NCBI GenBank assembly: GCA_902790375.1
Contig: CADARY010000015.1
Location: forward strand, 1 to 64,000
Direction of reading: 5' to 3'
From: Oscillospiraceae bacterium
GTDB taxonomy: Bacteria > Bacillota > Clostridia > Oscillospirales > Oscillospiraceae
Length of the DNA: 64,000 nucleotides
Positions within the stretch are counted from its first letter, which is position 1. Each line of letters opens with the position of its first letter. A program made the position numbers and the translations under genes. Below the pieces are notes generated by a model. The model was not told where the DNA came from. It searched no databases and saw only the letters and a program-made list of their open reading frames with translations. Shown in pieces: positions 8,175 to 16,655 of this stretch.

Positions 8175-9187
8175 CAGTCTTCCGCCTTCAGCTTCATGTA
8201 TTCGATGTTGCGCTCGATATCCTCCACCACGCCGGCGTTGACGAAGGCGATGGCCTGACGCACGGCGGCGAAAAGGCTTGCCGCATTGGAGGAGCCGTGG
8301 GCTTTAATGACGGGCCTGGAGATGCCGATGAAGGCGGTGCCGCCCACCTCGTTGACATCCATGGATCTCTTCATGGCGGAAAGGTCGTTTTTGAGGACCA
8401 GCGCCGAAAGCTTGTTCTTCGTATTCTTATAGAAGACGCCCTTGAGGGATTTCATCATATATTTGATGGTGCCCTCGGCGGTCTTTAAGAGGACGTTCCC
8501 GGTAAAGCCGTCGGTCACGACGACGTCCGCCGCCCCTTCAAAGATGCCCGTGCCCTCCACATTGCCGACAAAGTTGATGCGCCCCTCGTCTCCTGCCTGC
8601 TTTAAGAGAGCAAAGGCCTCGTGCTGCAGCTCCCCGCCCTTGGTATCCTCGGTGCCGACGTTCAGAAGGCCGATGCGGGGATTGGGGCATCCCATCATCT
8701 TTTTGGCGTAGAAGCTGCCCATATAGGCAAACTGCAGGAGGTACTCGGGCGTGCACTCCACATTCGCGCCGCAGTCGATGAGCATGATGCCGTGCTCGCC
8801 TGCAGGGAGCACCGGGGCCATGGCGGCCCGGCGGATACCCTTGATGCGCTTGACGATCAGCGTGGCGCCGGTCAGCAGCGCGCCGGTGGAGCCGGCCGAG
8901 ACCAAGGCGTCGCCCTTGCCGTCGCGCAGGAGGTTGAGCGCCACGGTCATGGAGGAATCCCTCTTGCGGCGGGTGGCAGTGCTGGGGTCATCCTCCATGG
9001 TCACGACCTCGCGGGCATCGACGATCTCCACCTGATGAAGCTCGTCCCCCGTCAGGCAGCGTTTGATCTCCTCCTCCCGTCCGACCAGGATGATGTCCAC
9101 CCCGAGCTCCCGGCGGGCACGCAGAGCGCCCTTGACGATTTCACGGGGGGCGTTGTCGCCGCCCATCGCGTCAATGATGATCTTCAA
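8174..9187 (-). CDS. plsX: Phosphate acyltransferase PlsX
   Basis: A 337-residue enzyme that converts acyl-ACP to acyl-phosphate, the acyl donor for PlsY in phospholipid synthesis. The N-terminal MKIIIDAMGGDNAP and internal DDPSTATRRKRDSSM, SAGSTGALL and TDGFTGNVLLKTAEG segments are family hallmarks, and the length is normal. It is peripheral to the membrane. Its first 17 bases overlap the end of trmFO, and rnc follows with a one-base overlap. No fatty-acid genes or FapR-like regulator are visible nearby. Confidence 0.95.
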   Translation of the reverse strand: MKIIIDAMGGDNAPREIVKGALRARRELGVDIILVGREEEIKRCLTGDELHQVEIVDAREVVTMEDDPSTATRRKRDSSMTVALNLLRDGKGDALVSAGSTGALLTGATLIVKRIKGIRRAAMAPVLPAGEHGIMLIDCGANVECTPEYLLQFAYMGSFYAKKMMGCPNPRIGLLNVGTEDTKGGELQHEAFALLKQAGDEGRINFVGNVEGTGIFEGAADVVVTDGFTGNVLLKTAEGTIKYMMKSLKGVFYKNTKNKLSALVLKNDLSAMKRSMDVNEVGGTAFIGISRPVIKAHGSSNAASLFAAVRQAIAFVNAGVVEDIERNIEYMKLKAED

Positions 9188-10496
9188 TGCGGAATACCTC
9201 CTTCTGCTTCAGGCTCTCTATGATCTCCAGGGAACGCTTCGAGATCTCGGCGTTCTTGTTTCTCTTTCCCTTCACCCGATAGTCCAGGGGCTTGATGATG
9301 CCGAAGTTGATGTTCATGGGCTGGAAGTCCCCGACGCTGCCGCCGGAGATATAGAGCCCCAGGGCGCCGATGGCCGTTTCCTGCGGGAAATCCACAGGCG
9401 CAAGTCCCAGCTCCCTCGCCGCCGTCTCGATGCCCACCAGCATGCCGGAGGCCGCCGATTCCACATAGCCCTCCACGCCGGTCATCTGCCCGGCAAAGCT
9501 GATGCGGGGATCGGATTTCAGGCGGTAATAGCGATCCAGGAGTTTGGGGCTGTTGAGATAGGTGTTGCGGTGCATGACGCCGTAGCGCACAAACTCCGCG
9601 TTTCTCAGTGCCGGGATCATGGAGAACACGCGCTTCTGCTCGCCCCAGGTGAGATGGGTCTGAAAGCCCACCAGGTTATAGATGGTCCCGTCGGCATTGT
9701 CGCGCCGGAGCTGGACGACTGCGAAATTAGCCTTTCCGGTGCGGGGGTCCACGAGGCCCACGGGCTTCAAGGGGCCGTAGCGCAGCGTATCCACGCCGCG
9801 GCGGGCCATGACCTCCACCGGCATGCAGCCCTCGAACACACCGCCGTCATCAAAGCCGTGAACCTCCGCCTCTTTGGCGCAGACCAGCTCTTTGACGAAG
9901 GCCAGGTACTCGTCCTTGTCCATCGGGCAGTTTACATAATCCGCCGTTCCCTTGTTGTAGCGGGAGGCGAAGAAGGCGCTGTCCATATCCACGCTCTCGA
10001 GCGTGACGATGGGGGCTACCGCGTCGTAAAAGTGCAGGGCGCTGTCCGGGCAGAGGGCGGCAATCATTTCGGCGATGGCGTCGCTGGAGAGGGGGCCTGT
10101 GGCGATGACCACCTCCCCCTCCGGGATCTCGGTGGCCTCGGCGGACACGATCTCCACGTTGGGATGCGCGCTCAGCTTTTCGGTGATGAATCGGGAAAAA
10201 CCTACGCGATCCACAGCCAGAGCGCCGCCCGCCGCCACGCGGTTTCTGTCCGCGCTCTCCATGATCAGCGACCCCATGGCGCGCATTTCGGCCTTTAAGA
10301 GGCCGACGGCGTTGGAGAGCTCATCGCTTCTCAGGGAGTTGGAGCAGACCAGCTCCCCGAAATACGGGGAGGAGTGAGCCGGGGTCATCTTCCCCGGCTT
10401 CATCTCCACAAGGCGCACGCGCACACCGCGCTTTGCCAATTGCCAGGCGCATTCGCTGCCCGCAAGGCCCGCGCCCAGAACGGTGATCTGCGCCAT
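9171..10496 (-). CDS. trmFO: Methylenetetrahydrofolate-tRNA-(uracil-5-)-methyltransferase TrmFO
   Basis: A 441-residue flavoprotein that makes 5-methyluridine at tRNA position 54 using methylenetetrahydrofolate. The N-terminal FAD-binding motif is VLGAGLAGSECAWQL. Family segments include ELVCSNSLRSD, FAGQMTGVEGYVESAASG and the C-terminal NINFGIIKPLDY. Length and architecture are standard. It lies between topA and plsX, three bases downstream of the topA stop, in the housekeeping operon. Confidence 0.95.
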   Translation of the reverse strand: MAQITVLGAGLAGSECAWQLAKRGVRVRLVEMKPGKMTPAHSSPYFGELVCSNSLRSDELSNAVGLLKAEMRAMGSLIMESADRNRVAAGGALAVDRVGFSRFITEKLSAHPNVEIVSAEATEIPEGEVVIATGPLSSDAIAEMIAALCPDSALHFYDAVAPIVTLESVDMDSAFFASRYNKGTADYVNCPMDKDEYLAFVKELVCAKEAEVHGFDDGGVFEGCMPVEVMARRGVDTLRYGPLKPVGLVDPRTGKANFAVVQLRRDNADGTIYNLVGFQTHLTWGEQKRVFSMIPALRNAEFVRYGVMHRNTYLNSPKLLDRYYRLKSDPRISFAGQMTGVEGYVESAASGMLVGIETAARELGLAPVDFPQETAIGALGLYISGGSVGDFQPMNINFGIIKPLDYRVKGKRNKNAEISKRSLEIIESLKQKEVFRIEDHH

Positions 10497-10499
10497 GGC

Positions 10500-12824
10500 T
10501 TATTCCTCCGCCGCTGCCGTCTTTTTGGCGGCGGTCTTTCTGGCGGCAGTCTTCTTCTCTGTGGTCTTCTTTTCTGTGGTCTTCTTCGCCGTGGATTTGG
10601 CGGCGGTTTTCTTCACAGCCTTTTTCTCTTCGGCTGCCGCTTTTTTCTTTTCCTCGGCGGCGGCCTTTTTCTCAGCCTTTTTGGCTTCCTGCTCCGCCTT
10701 TTCCTCAGGCGCCTTTTTCTTATAGGTGCGCTTGTCCTCGGGCACAAAATTCGGGCATTCCACATTGATGCAGAAGGACTTGAGCGGTCCTCTGCCGCTG
10801 TGCTTGAACATGGTCTTGCCGCAGATGGGGCAGTAGTCCTTGGTGGGCACATCCCAGGTGATGAAGCCGCAGTCGGTGCCGCGCTCGCAGGCGTAGAAGA
10901 CATATCCCTTCTTGCTCGTGCGCTTGAGGATGCGCCCGCCGCACTTGGGGCACTTGCCCGGCATTTCGATCACAATGGGCTTGGTGAAGGTGCACTCCGG
11001 GAAGCCGGGGCAGGCCAGGAAGTGGCCGAACTTGCCCTTCTTGACCACCATCTGGCGGCCGCAGACGTCGCAGTACTCATCGCTCAGCACATCGGGCACC
11101 TTGAGGCGCACGCCGTCCAGGGCCTCCTCCGCCTGCTGCATCTCCTTGCTGAAATCGCCGTAGAAGTTTTGCAGCACCTCGCGCCACCGGGCCTTGCCGT
11201 TTTCGATCTCATCGAGCTCCTCCTCCATCTGGTTGGTGAACTTGAGGTCCACGATGTCGGCAAAGCGCTCCTTCATGAGCCCCGTCACCACCTGGCCGAG
11301 GGGGGTGGGCTTGAGATACTTGCCCTCCTTGATGACGTAATCACGCGCGGTGATGGCGGAAATCGTCGGCGCGTAGGTCGACGGGCGGCCGATGCCCTTC
11401 TCCTCCATGGCGCGGATCAGCGTCGCCTCGGTATAGCGGGCGGGCGGCTGGGTAAACTGCTGCTCGTGCATGAGCTTTTCGAGGTTCAGCCTCTGACCCT
11501 CGCTGAGACTCGGCAGGGGGTTTGCCAGCTCGTTGGACTCCTCGTCCTTCGATTCCTCATACACGGCGGTATAGCCTTTGAATTTGAGCTCAGAGTAGTT
11601 TGCGCGGAAGGAATAGTCCGCCGCGCGGATATCCACCGCCACATTGTCATACACGGCGTTTGCCATCTGGCAGGCGGTAAAGCGGCCCCAGATCAGGCGG
11701 TAGAGGCGGTACTGCTCCTGGGTCAGATCCTTGCGCACCTGCTCCGGCGTAAGCTTCACATCCGTGGGGCGGATGGCCTCATGCGCGTCCTGGGCGCCGG
11801 CCTTGGTTTTGAAGCGCCGGGGCTTTCCGAGGTAGTACTCCGGGCCGTAATGATCGGTGATATAGTCCCTGGCGGCGGCGAGGGCTTCCTCAGAAAGGCG
11901 CAGGGAGTCGGTACGCATGTAGGTGATGAGGCCGATGCTGCCGTGGCCGCTGACCTCCACGCCCTCATAGAGCTGCTGCGCGATGGACATGGTGCGCCGC
12001 GGCGTCATGCTCAGGCGTCTGGACGCCTCCTGCTGCAGGGTGGAGGTGATGAAGGGGGGCGCGGGAGACTTCTGCTTCTCGCCGCGCTTTACCGAGCCGA
12101 CGGTGAAAGGCGCGTCCTTGACGGCCTCAAGCACGGTATCGACTTCCTCCCTGGAATGCAGCTCCAGCTTCTTCTCGCCCTTGCCGTGAAAGCGCGCCGT
12201 GAAGGACGAATTGTCCACCCCGCAGTTGAGGCGGGCGTCCAGAAGCCAGTATTCCTGGGGCTTAAACGCTTCGATCTCCTCCTCCCGATCCACCACCATG
12301 CGCGTGGCGACGGACTGGACGCGACCGGCGCTCAGGCCCTTTTTGACCTTCTTCCAGAGAAGGGGCGAGAGCTCATAGCCCACGATACGGTCCAGGATAC
12401 GGCGCGCCTGCTGGGCGTCCACCAGGTCCTGGTCGATGCTGCGCGGGTGCTGGATGCTCTCGGTGACGACCTTCTTCGTGATCTCGTTGAAGGTCACGCG
12501 CTTGGCCTTGCTGTCATCCAGCTCCAGCAGCTCCTTGAGGTGCCAGGAGATCGCCTCGCCCTCGCGGTCAGGGTCCGTCGCGAGAAAGACGGTTTTGGCA
12601 TCCTTGGCCTCTTTTTTGAGCTCCTGGATCAGCTCCCGCTTGTCCCGCACGGGGATATACTGCGGCTCAAAGCCGTTTTCTATATCGACGCCCATCTTGC
12701 TCTTGGGCAGATCTCTCAGATGTCCCATGGACGCGGTCACCTTATAGCCGCTGCCAAGATATTTTTCAATCGTCTTCGCCTTGGCCGGCGACTCGACAAT
12801 GACAAGATCCTTTGCTTTTGCCAT
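10500..12824 (-). CDS. topA: DNA topoisomerase I
   Basis: A 774-residue type IA topoisomerase that relaxes negative supercoils. The Toprim domain begins at once (LVIVESPAKAKTIEKYLG; acidic motif ATDPDREGEAISWH). The catalytic tyrosine lies in GLITYMRTDSLRL. Three C4 zinc ribbons follow (CDVCGRQMVV, CPKCGGRILK, CPICGKTMFK). The last roughly 70 residues are an Ala/Lys/Thr-rich basic tail resembling a histone-like tail; similar tails occur on topoisomerase I in other bacteria and are thought to help hold DNA. It is preceded by dprA with a 9-base gap. Confidence 0.96.
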   Translation of the reverse strand: MAKAKDLVIVESPAKAKTIEKYLGSGYKVTASMGHLRDLPKSKMGVDIENGFEPQYIPVRDKRELIQELKKEAKDAKTVFLATDPDREGEAISWHLKELLELDDSKAKRVTFNEITKKVVTESIQHPRSIDQDLVDAQQARRILDRIVGYELSPLLWKKVKKGLSAGRVQSVATRMVVDREEEIEAFKPQEYWLLDARLNCGVDNSSFTARFHGKGEKKLELHSREEVDTVLEAVKDAPFTVGSVKRGEKQKSPAPPFITSTLQQEASRRLSMTPRRTMSIAQQLYEGVEVSGHGSIGLITYMRTDSLRLSEEALAAARDYITDHYGPEYYLGKPRRFKTKAGAQDAHEAIRPTDVKLTPEQVRKDLTQEQYRLYRLIWGRFTACQMANAVYDNVAVDIRAADYSFRANYSELKFKGYTAVYEESKDEESNELANPLPSLSEGQRLNLEKLMHEQQFTQPPARYTEATLIRAMEEKGIGRPSTYAPTISAITARDYVIKEGKYLKPTPLGQVVTGLMKERFADIVDLKFTNQMEEELDEIENGKARWREVLQNFYGDFSKEMQQAEEALDGVRLKVPDVLSDEYCDVCGRQMVVKKGKFGHFLACPGFPECTFTKPIVIEMPGKCPKCGGRILKRTSKKGYVFYACERGTDCGFITWDVPTKDYCPICGKTMFKHSGRGPLKSFCINVECPNFVPEDKRTYKKKAPEEKAEQEAKKAEKKAAAEEKKKAAAEEKKAVKKTAAKSTAKKTTEKKTTEKKTAARKTAAKKTAAAEE

Positions 12825-12833
12825 GCTGTTTCC

Positions 12834-14075
12834 TCACTTTTGTATCATATTCAGGCACACGCGCCTGCCGGCCACACGCCGGACAATGCCCTTGATCTCC
12901 AGTGCCGTAAGCTGGGAGAGCACCCTGGCCGTCGACAAGCCCGTGGCCTCGATAATATCATCGACATGCGTTTCGCCCCGGCCGATGGCCGTGACGATCT
13001 GAAGCTGATCCTCGCTCAGCCCCTTGAGTCGTTCTTGCAAGTCAATATATCCCGCGCTGTTTTGCTTGTCAATCTCTTTTTTTGACGAAGCGGCGCGCTT
13101 TTCATCGGCTTCCGCCGTCCGAACAGGCTCCTTCTCCGGTGCGGACACGGGCTTTGGAGCCGCTGCGGGCATGGGCGTCGCGCGGCGTTCGGCGCCGGGT
13201 CTGCGGATCCTGTCCGGGTACAGGGCTTCAAAATCCTCCAGCACATCCCAGCCCGAGGCTGCGGGCCGCGCCCCCTGTTTCAGGAGCGTCAGAATTCCGG
13301 CGCTGTTTTCTGCGTCGGCGTTTCCGGGCACGGCGAAGATCTCCTTTCCCTGCTCCAGGGCTTCCCGGGCAAAGAGCAGGCTCCCGCTCCTCTCCGGCGC
13401 CTCCACCACGCAGACCGCGTGGGACAGGCCCGCCGAAATGCGGTTGCGGTCCCGGAAGAAGCGCTTCTCCGCCCTTGTCCCGGGCGGGTATTCGGACACG
13501 AGCGCACCGGTCGCGGCCACATCCTCCCGCAGCTCGCCCCCTGCGCCGTGGCCGGTGCCGAGTACGCCGATGCAGCAGCCGCCCGCGAGCAGGCAGCCCC
13601 GCGCCGCCGCGCGGTCGATGCCCTCCGTAAGGCCGGAGACGACGATGCCGCCGCAGCCTGCGATCTCGAAGGCGATGTCCCGCCCCATCTTGAGGCCGTA
13701 GGGCGTGGCGCTTCTTGTGCCGATCACGGCGATGGAGGGGATGCTGTCCACGTCCGGAAGACGGCCCTTGATATACAATACCACAGGCGGGGCGAAGATA
13801 TTCCGAAGCCGCCGCGGATAGGCCGCGTCCGCCAGGGTCAGGATGCGGATATCCTCCCTCCGGCAGTTCTCCAGGATACGGTCGGCTTCGCGCAGGTCCC
13901 GCCTTTCAAAAAGCTCTGCCTCGTTTGCCGAGACGCCGGGCAGATCCCTGTATGCCCCCGGCGGGGCGAGAAAGGCGCTCTCCGCATCGCCCCAGCGCTC
14001 CACAAGGGCGTACTTTGCCCTGGGATTGGCGAAGATCACGCTCGAAAGCCATACCCAATAGCGCACGGACGACAT
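12834..14075 (-). CDS. dprA: DNA-processing protein DprA
   Basis: A 413-residue protein that loads RecA on incoming single-stranded DNA during transformation. I place the start at MSSVRYWVWL (14075) after an AAGGTGAG site; the frame upstream lacks support. The Rossmann-like DprA core is clear: GTRSATPYGLKMGRD, VVSGLTEGIDRAAARG and VLGTGHG. A Pro/Lys-rich linker (about 310-345) leads to a C-terminal winged-helix domain (LSEDQLQIVTAIGRGE to LTALEIKGIVRRVAG), the usual DprA_WH. Together with the type IV pilus genes in this window it hints at natural competence, but no comEA, comEC or comFA is visible here. Confidence 0.92.
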   Translation of the reverse strand: MSSVRYWVWLSSVIFANPRAKYALVERWGDAESAFLAPPGAYRDLPGVSANEAELFERRDLREADRILENCRREDIRILTLADAAYPRRLRNIFAPPVVLYIKGRLPDVDSIPSIAVIGTRSATPYGLKMGRDIAFEIAGCGGIVVSGLTEGIDRAAARGCLLAGGCCIGVLGTGHGAGGELREDVAATGALVSEYPPGTRAEKRFFRDRNRISAGLSHAVCVVEAPERSGSLLFAREALEQGKEIFAVPGNADAENSAGILTLLKQGARPAASGWDVLEDFEALYPDRIRRPGAERRATPMPAAAPKPVSAPEKEPVRTAEADEKRAASSKKEIDKQNSAGYIDLQERLKGLSEDQLQIVTAIGRGETHVDDIIEATGLSTARVLSQLTALEIKGIVRRVAGRRVCLNMIQK

Positions 14076-14157
14076 GACGCTCACCTTCTCTCTTCTAAGA
14101 AATCCATCATCACAGGGACCGATACGCTCAGCCTGCAGTTTATGGGGCAAAGCGCCT

Positions 14158-14919
14158 TCATCCGCCGCTGGCGGCGTTTTGCATTTCCCACAGCACGATC
14201 GCCGCGGCGACGGCGGCGTTGAGGGATTCGCTGCCCGGCGACATGGGGATAATAAGCTCCCCGTCGCAGCTTTGCAGAAGCTCCCCGCTCAGGCCTTTCC
14301 CCTCGTTGCCGATGGCGACGACGGCGTTTTTCAGCGGCAGGCCCCGGATGTCAGCGGCCCGGTCAGAAAGCGCCGCGCCATAGAGCTTCAGTCCGTTTCG
14401 CTCGGCAAAGGCACGGGCCTCCGGCACCGTGCAGCGGATGATTCTTTCCCGGAAGAGTGCGCCCATCGCAGCCCGCGCCGTCTTGGGGCTGTATACGTCC
14501 GCGCAGGCGCCGCACAGCAGAACCGTGTCGACGCCCATGGCGGCCGCCGTGCGGATCACGGTGCCGACATTCCCCGGGTCCTGCACGTTCTCCAGAAGGA
14601 TCGCCCGCGTAAAAACCGGCTCCGGCTCCCTCGGGATCGCGAGGGTAAAGAGCGGGCCGGGGCTGTTTTTCATGGGAGAGACATAATCAAAAAGCTCCTC
14701 CGCTGCGGTGACCTGCCGCACGGAATCCGGCAGCGGCGTTTCCCCTGCTCTCTCCTTCCAGAGGACTGTGCGCACTTCAGCTCCCTTGTCCAGGGCCTCC
14801 GCCAGCAGCTTGTACCCGTCGCAGAGGTACTCCCCCTCCGCGCGGCGAAAAGCTCCGTCTGCGCTTAATGCGCGCAGGCGGAGGATCAACGGATTTTTTC
14901 TCGATGTGATGTGTTCCAC
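14158..14919 (-). CDS. TrmH/SpoU-family rRNA methyltransferase
   Basis: A 2'-O-ribose RNA methyltransferase of about 253 residues from the GTG at 14919 (VEHITSRKNPLILRL). The N-terminal substrate-binding domain (ALSADGAFRRAEGEYLCDG) precedes the knotted SPOUT domain. Its conserved motifs are visible: ILLENVQDPGNVGTVIRTA, VAIGNEGKGLS and IPMSPGSESLNAAVAAAI. It probably methylates 23S rRNA (RlmB/YsgA group), but the exact target cannot be read from sequence. An upstream frame extends to 15018 through the promoter region and is unlikely to be translated. Confidence 0.88.
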   Translation of the reverse strand: MEHITSRKNPLILRLRALSADGAFRRAEGEYLCDGYKLLAEALDKGAEVRTVLWKERAGETPLPDSVRQVTAAEELFDYVSPMKNSPGPLFTLAIPREPEPVFTRAILLENVQDPGNVGTVIRTAAAMGVDTVLLCGACADVYSPKTARAAMGALFRERIIRCTVPEARAFAERNGLKLYGAALSDRAADIRGLPLKNAVVAIGNEGKGLSGELLQSCDGELIIPMSPGSESLNAAVAAAIVLWEMQNAASGG

Positions 14920-14953
14920 CGCGGCATTCTGATCCTTTCCGGTGTGTACTATA

Positions 14954-14982
14954 ATAATAACAATGACAGCATCATAATACAA
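14954..14982 (-). promoter_or_regulatory. Candidate promoter for the rRNA methyltransferase/dprA/topA run
   Basis: Minus-strand TTGTAT (14977-14982) and TATTAT (14954-14959) with a 17-base spacer, about 35 bases upstream of the GTG start. It would serve the head of the housekeeping run. The -35 is imperfect and the area is AT-rich, so this is tentative. Confidence 0.45.
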
Positions 14983-15018
14983 GTTTTCCCGTTTCGCAAG
15001 TCCCCGGGCATAATTCAT

Positions 15019-15045
15019 CCCGGCAGCCCTCCCTGGACTGCCGGG
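15019..15045 (-). terminator. Hairpin after the ion permease gene
   Basis: CCCGGCAG (15019-15026) and CTGCCGGG (15038-15045) form an 8-bp GC-rich stem just downstream of the permease stop on the minus strand. There is no T-run, so termination would be weak. Confidence 0.4.
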
Positions 15046-15062
15046 TTGAAGCGTTATCCGTT

Positions 15063-16379
15063 TTATGTCCGAATGCCCCAGAAGGCCCAGATGAAGGCCG
15101 CGCCCACGATCACCGCCGTCAGGGTGAAGGGCACGCCGATACGCAGGAAATCCTTGCTGGTGACCGTCTCGCCGTTTTTGCGCAGGATACCGATGGCCGT
15201 AATATTGGCCGAGGCGCCGATGGGCGTGAGGTTGCCGCCCAGCGTCGCGCCGGTCAGCAGGCCAAAGTAGAAGACCCGCGGGTCTACGCCCATCAGAGCG
15301 GCAATGCCCCGCACCACGGGCAGCATGGTAGCCACATAGGGGATGTTGTCAATAAAGGCGGAGAGGATCACCGACACCGTCACGATCAGCACATAGAGCA
15401 GGAGGGCGTTGTTCCCCGCCGCTTTATGGAAAACACCTGCCACCGCGTCGATCACGCCGGCGGAGCGAATGCCCTCAATCACCATGAACAGGCCGAAGAG
15501 CAGCAGCAGCGTGTCCGTGTCCAGACTCTTCGCGGCGCGGACAAAGGGGGCGCCCGAGCGCTCCTTGATGCTCTGGCGCACAAGGCCGATGAGGGCGAAG
15601 AGCACGCAGGAAAGCCCGCTTCTCAGCCCGTGCAGCGTCTTGAGGGCACCCTCCTCCTTCGGCGCGGGCACGAAGGACATGCAGATGAGCAGGAGCACGG
15701 TTCCGATCATGAGCCAGCTCGGCACCAGATCGTCCACCTCGGTCTCCACCTTGGCCTCCACCTTTTCCGTATAATTGCGGAACAGGTACATCAGTACCAG
15801 CAGGGACGCCAGAGCGCCGAGCTCGGTGCTGAAGAAGATGCTGGGCTTGCCGTCCATCCAGAAGAAGTCCATGAAGTTCATGTTCGCAAAGCCGCCCAGC
15901 AGGATGCTGGTGGTGTCGCCCACGAGCGTGGCCGCGCCCTGTAGATTGGAGGAGACGGAGATGGCGATCAGAACCGGCACGGGCGAAATCTTGAGCTTGC
16001 GGGAGATGGCAAGGCCCACAGGGGCCACCATCAGCAGCGTCGCCACGTTGTCCACAAAGGCGCTCACCACGCCGGCAAAAAGGCTCAGCGCCGTGACGGC
16101 CCACATGACGTTCGGCACCTTCTCCATCATCATCTCCGCAAGGCGGGCGGGCATGCGGCTTTCAATGAAGAGCATGACCGTGCACATGGTGGCGGAGATC
16201 ATCAGCAGCACGTTATAGTCCACCGCCTTGAGCGCGGACAGGGGCGTCATCTCGAAAAAGCCCATAGCGCCGAGGATCATCATAATGACCGCAGAGCCCA
16301 AAGCGATCCAGGGGCGGTATTTCTGAAAGCTCAGCATCAGGATATAGGTCAGGACAAATACGATCAGGGCCGGAATCAA
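15063..16379 (-). CDS. ArsB/NhaD-type ion permease (SLC13-like), under Mn2+ riboswitch-like control
   Basis: A 438-residue membrane protein with about eleven hydrophobic helices. It has two inverted halves, each with the ion transporter superfamily signature: FVDNVATLLMVAPVG and SNLQGAATLVGDTTSILL in the first, FIDNIPYVATMLPVV and GATLGGNLTPIGASANI in the second. The family includes arsenite, Na+/H+ and dicarboxylate permeases, so the substrate is not given by homology. The leader is a yybP-ykoY-type riboswitch with an overlapping terminator (16405-16536), which in other genes turns on Mn2+ export or Mn2+ homeostasis. I therefore infer a role in manganese efflux or an ion exchange that relieves Mn2+ stress. 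A ribosome site (GGAGGG) precedes the ATG. Confidence 0.85.
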   Translation of the reverse strand: MIPALIVFVLTYILMLSFQKYRPWIALGSAVIMMILGAMGFFEMTPLSALKAVDYNVLLMISATMCTVMLFIESRMPARLAEMMMEKVPNVMWAVTALSLFAGVVSAFVDNVATLLMVAPVGLAISRKLKISPVPVLIAISVSSNLQGAATLVGDTTSILLGGFANMNFMDFFWMDGKPSIFFSTELGALASLLVLMYLFRNYTEKVEAKVETEVDDLVPSWLMIGTVLLLICMSFVPAPKEEGALKTLHGLRSGLSCVLFALIGLVRQSIKERSGAPFVRAAKSLDTDTLLLLFGLFMVIEGIRSAGVIDAVAGVFHKAAGNNALLLYVLIVTVSVILSAFIDNIPYVATMLPVVRGIAALMGVDPRVFYFGLLTGATLGGNLTPIGASANITAIGILRKNGETVTSKDFLRIGVPFTLTAVIVGAAFIWAFWGIRT

Positions 16380-16404
16380 GGCAATCCCTCCAAAAAAATA
16401 TTAA

Positions 16405-16451
16405 CAAAAAAGACCTTTACCGCCGGGAACACTTCCCAAGGTAAAAGTCTT
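16405..16451 (-). terminator. Riboswitch-controlled intrinsic terminator
   Basis: On the minus strand AAGACTTTTACC (16440-16451) pairs with GGTAAAGGTCTT (16410-16421), followed by a run of T. The 5' arm is the same segment that forms the 3' side of riboswitch helix P1, so aptamer folding and termination exclude each other. This predicts an ON switch: ligand holds P1 and the permease gene is read. Confidence 0.85.
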
Positions 16452-16536
16452 GCCGTTTACCGGGCAGACCGGGGGTCAGGCCCCGGGGATGGCGATCTGC
16501 CCGACGTTTCCGAAACGCCGGCTACTCCCTGTTACC
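16440..16536 (-). ncRNA. yybP-ykoY (Mn2+-sensing) riboswitch aptamer
   Basis: The RNA begins with a closing helix (GGTAACAG with CTTTTACC) and then shows the hallmark GGGAGTAGC. A short hairpin follows (GGCGTTT/AAACGTC), then a long stem GGGCAGA/TCTGCCC with the asymmetric internal loop TCGCCATC and a GC-rich cap, and finally GGCAAGAC. These match the two metal-binding loops and the order of helices known for the yybP-ykoY family, a Mn2+ sensor. The predicted transcription start (about 16535) falls at the first base of the aptamer. Identification is from sequence and remembered consensus; a covariance-model search would confirm it. Confidence 0.85.
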
Positions 16537-16541
16537 CGGGT

Positions 16542-16570
16542 ATCGTAACACAGGGGCGATAAAATGTCAA
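16542..16570 (-). promoter_or_regulatory. Promoter of the riboswitch-permease transcript
   Basis: Minus-strand TTGACA (16565-16570) and TACGAT (16542-16547) with a 17-base spacer. Transcription would start near 16535, exactly at the 5' end of the riboswitch. Confidence 0.8.
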
Positions 16571-16591
16571 AGGGAAAATGCCTGGTTTTGC

Positions 16592-16620
16592 TTGCGAACA
16601 ACTACCTGTCATGTTACAAT
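16592..16620 (+). promoter_or_regulatory. Promoter of ilvA
   Basis: Plus-strand TTGCGA (16592-16597) and TACAAT (16615-16620) with a 17-base spacer, about 35 bases before the ilvA start. It is divergent from the riboswitch promoter. Confidence 0.7.
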
Positions 16621-16655
16621 AATGATGTCCGAATATTATAGAAAGGGTGCATTTT

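Noticed and set aside
10374-13085. 903-codon plus-strand open frame opposite topA
   Set aside because: Antisense to a certain topA. Leu/His/Gly-rich composition is typical of a GC-rich complementary frame, with no domains and no ribosome site.
16440-16536. Na+ or Li+ riboswitch instead of Mn2+
   Set aside because: Considered because NhaD-type antiporters are targets of such RNAs, but the GGGAGTAGC and GGCAAGAC segments fit yybP-ykoY as I remember the consensus.
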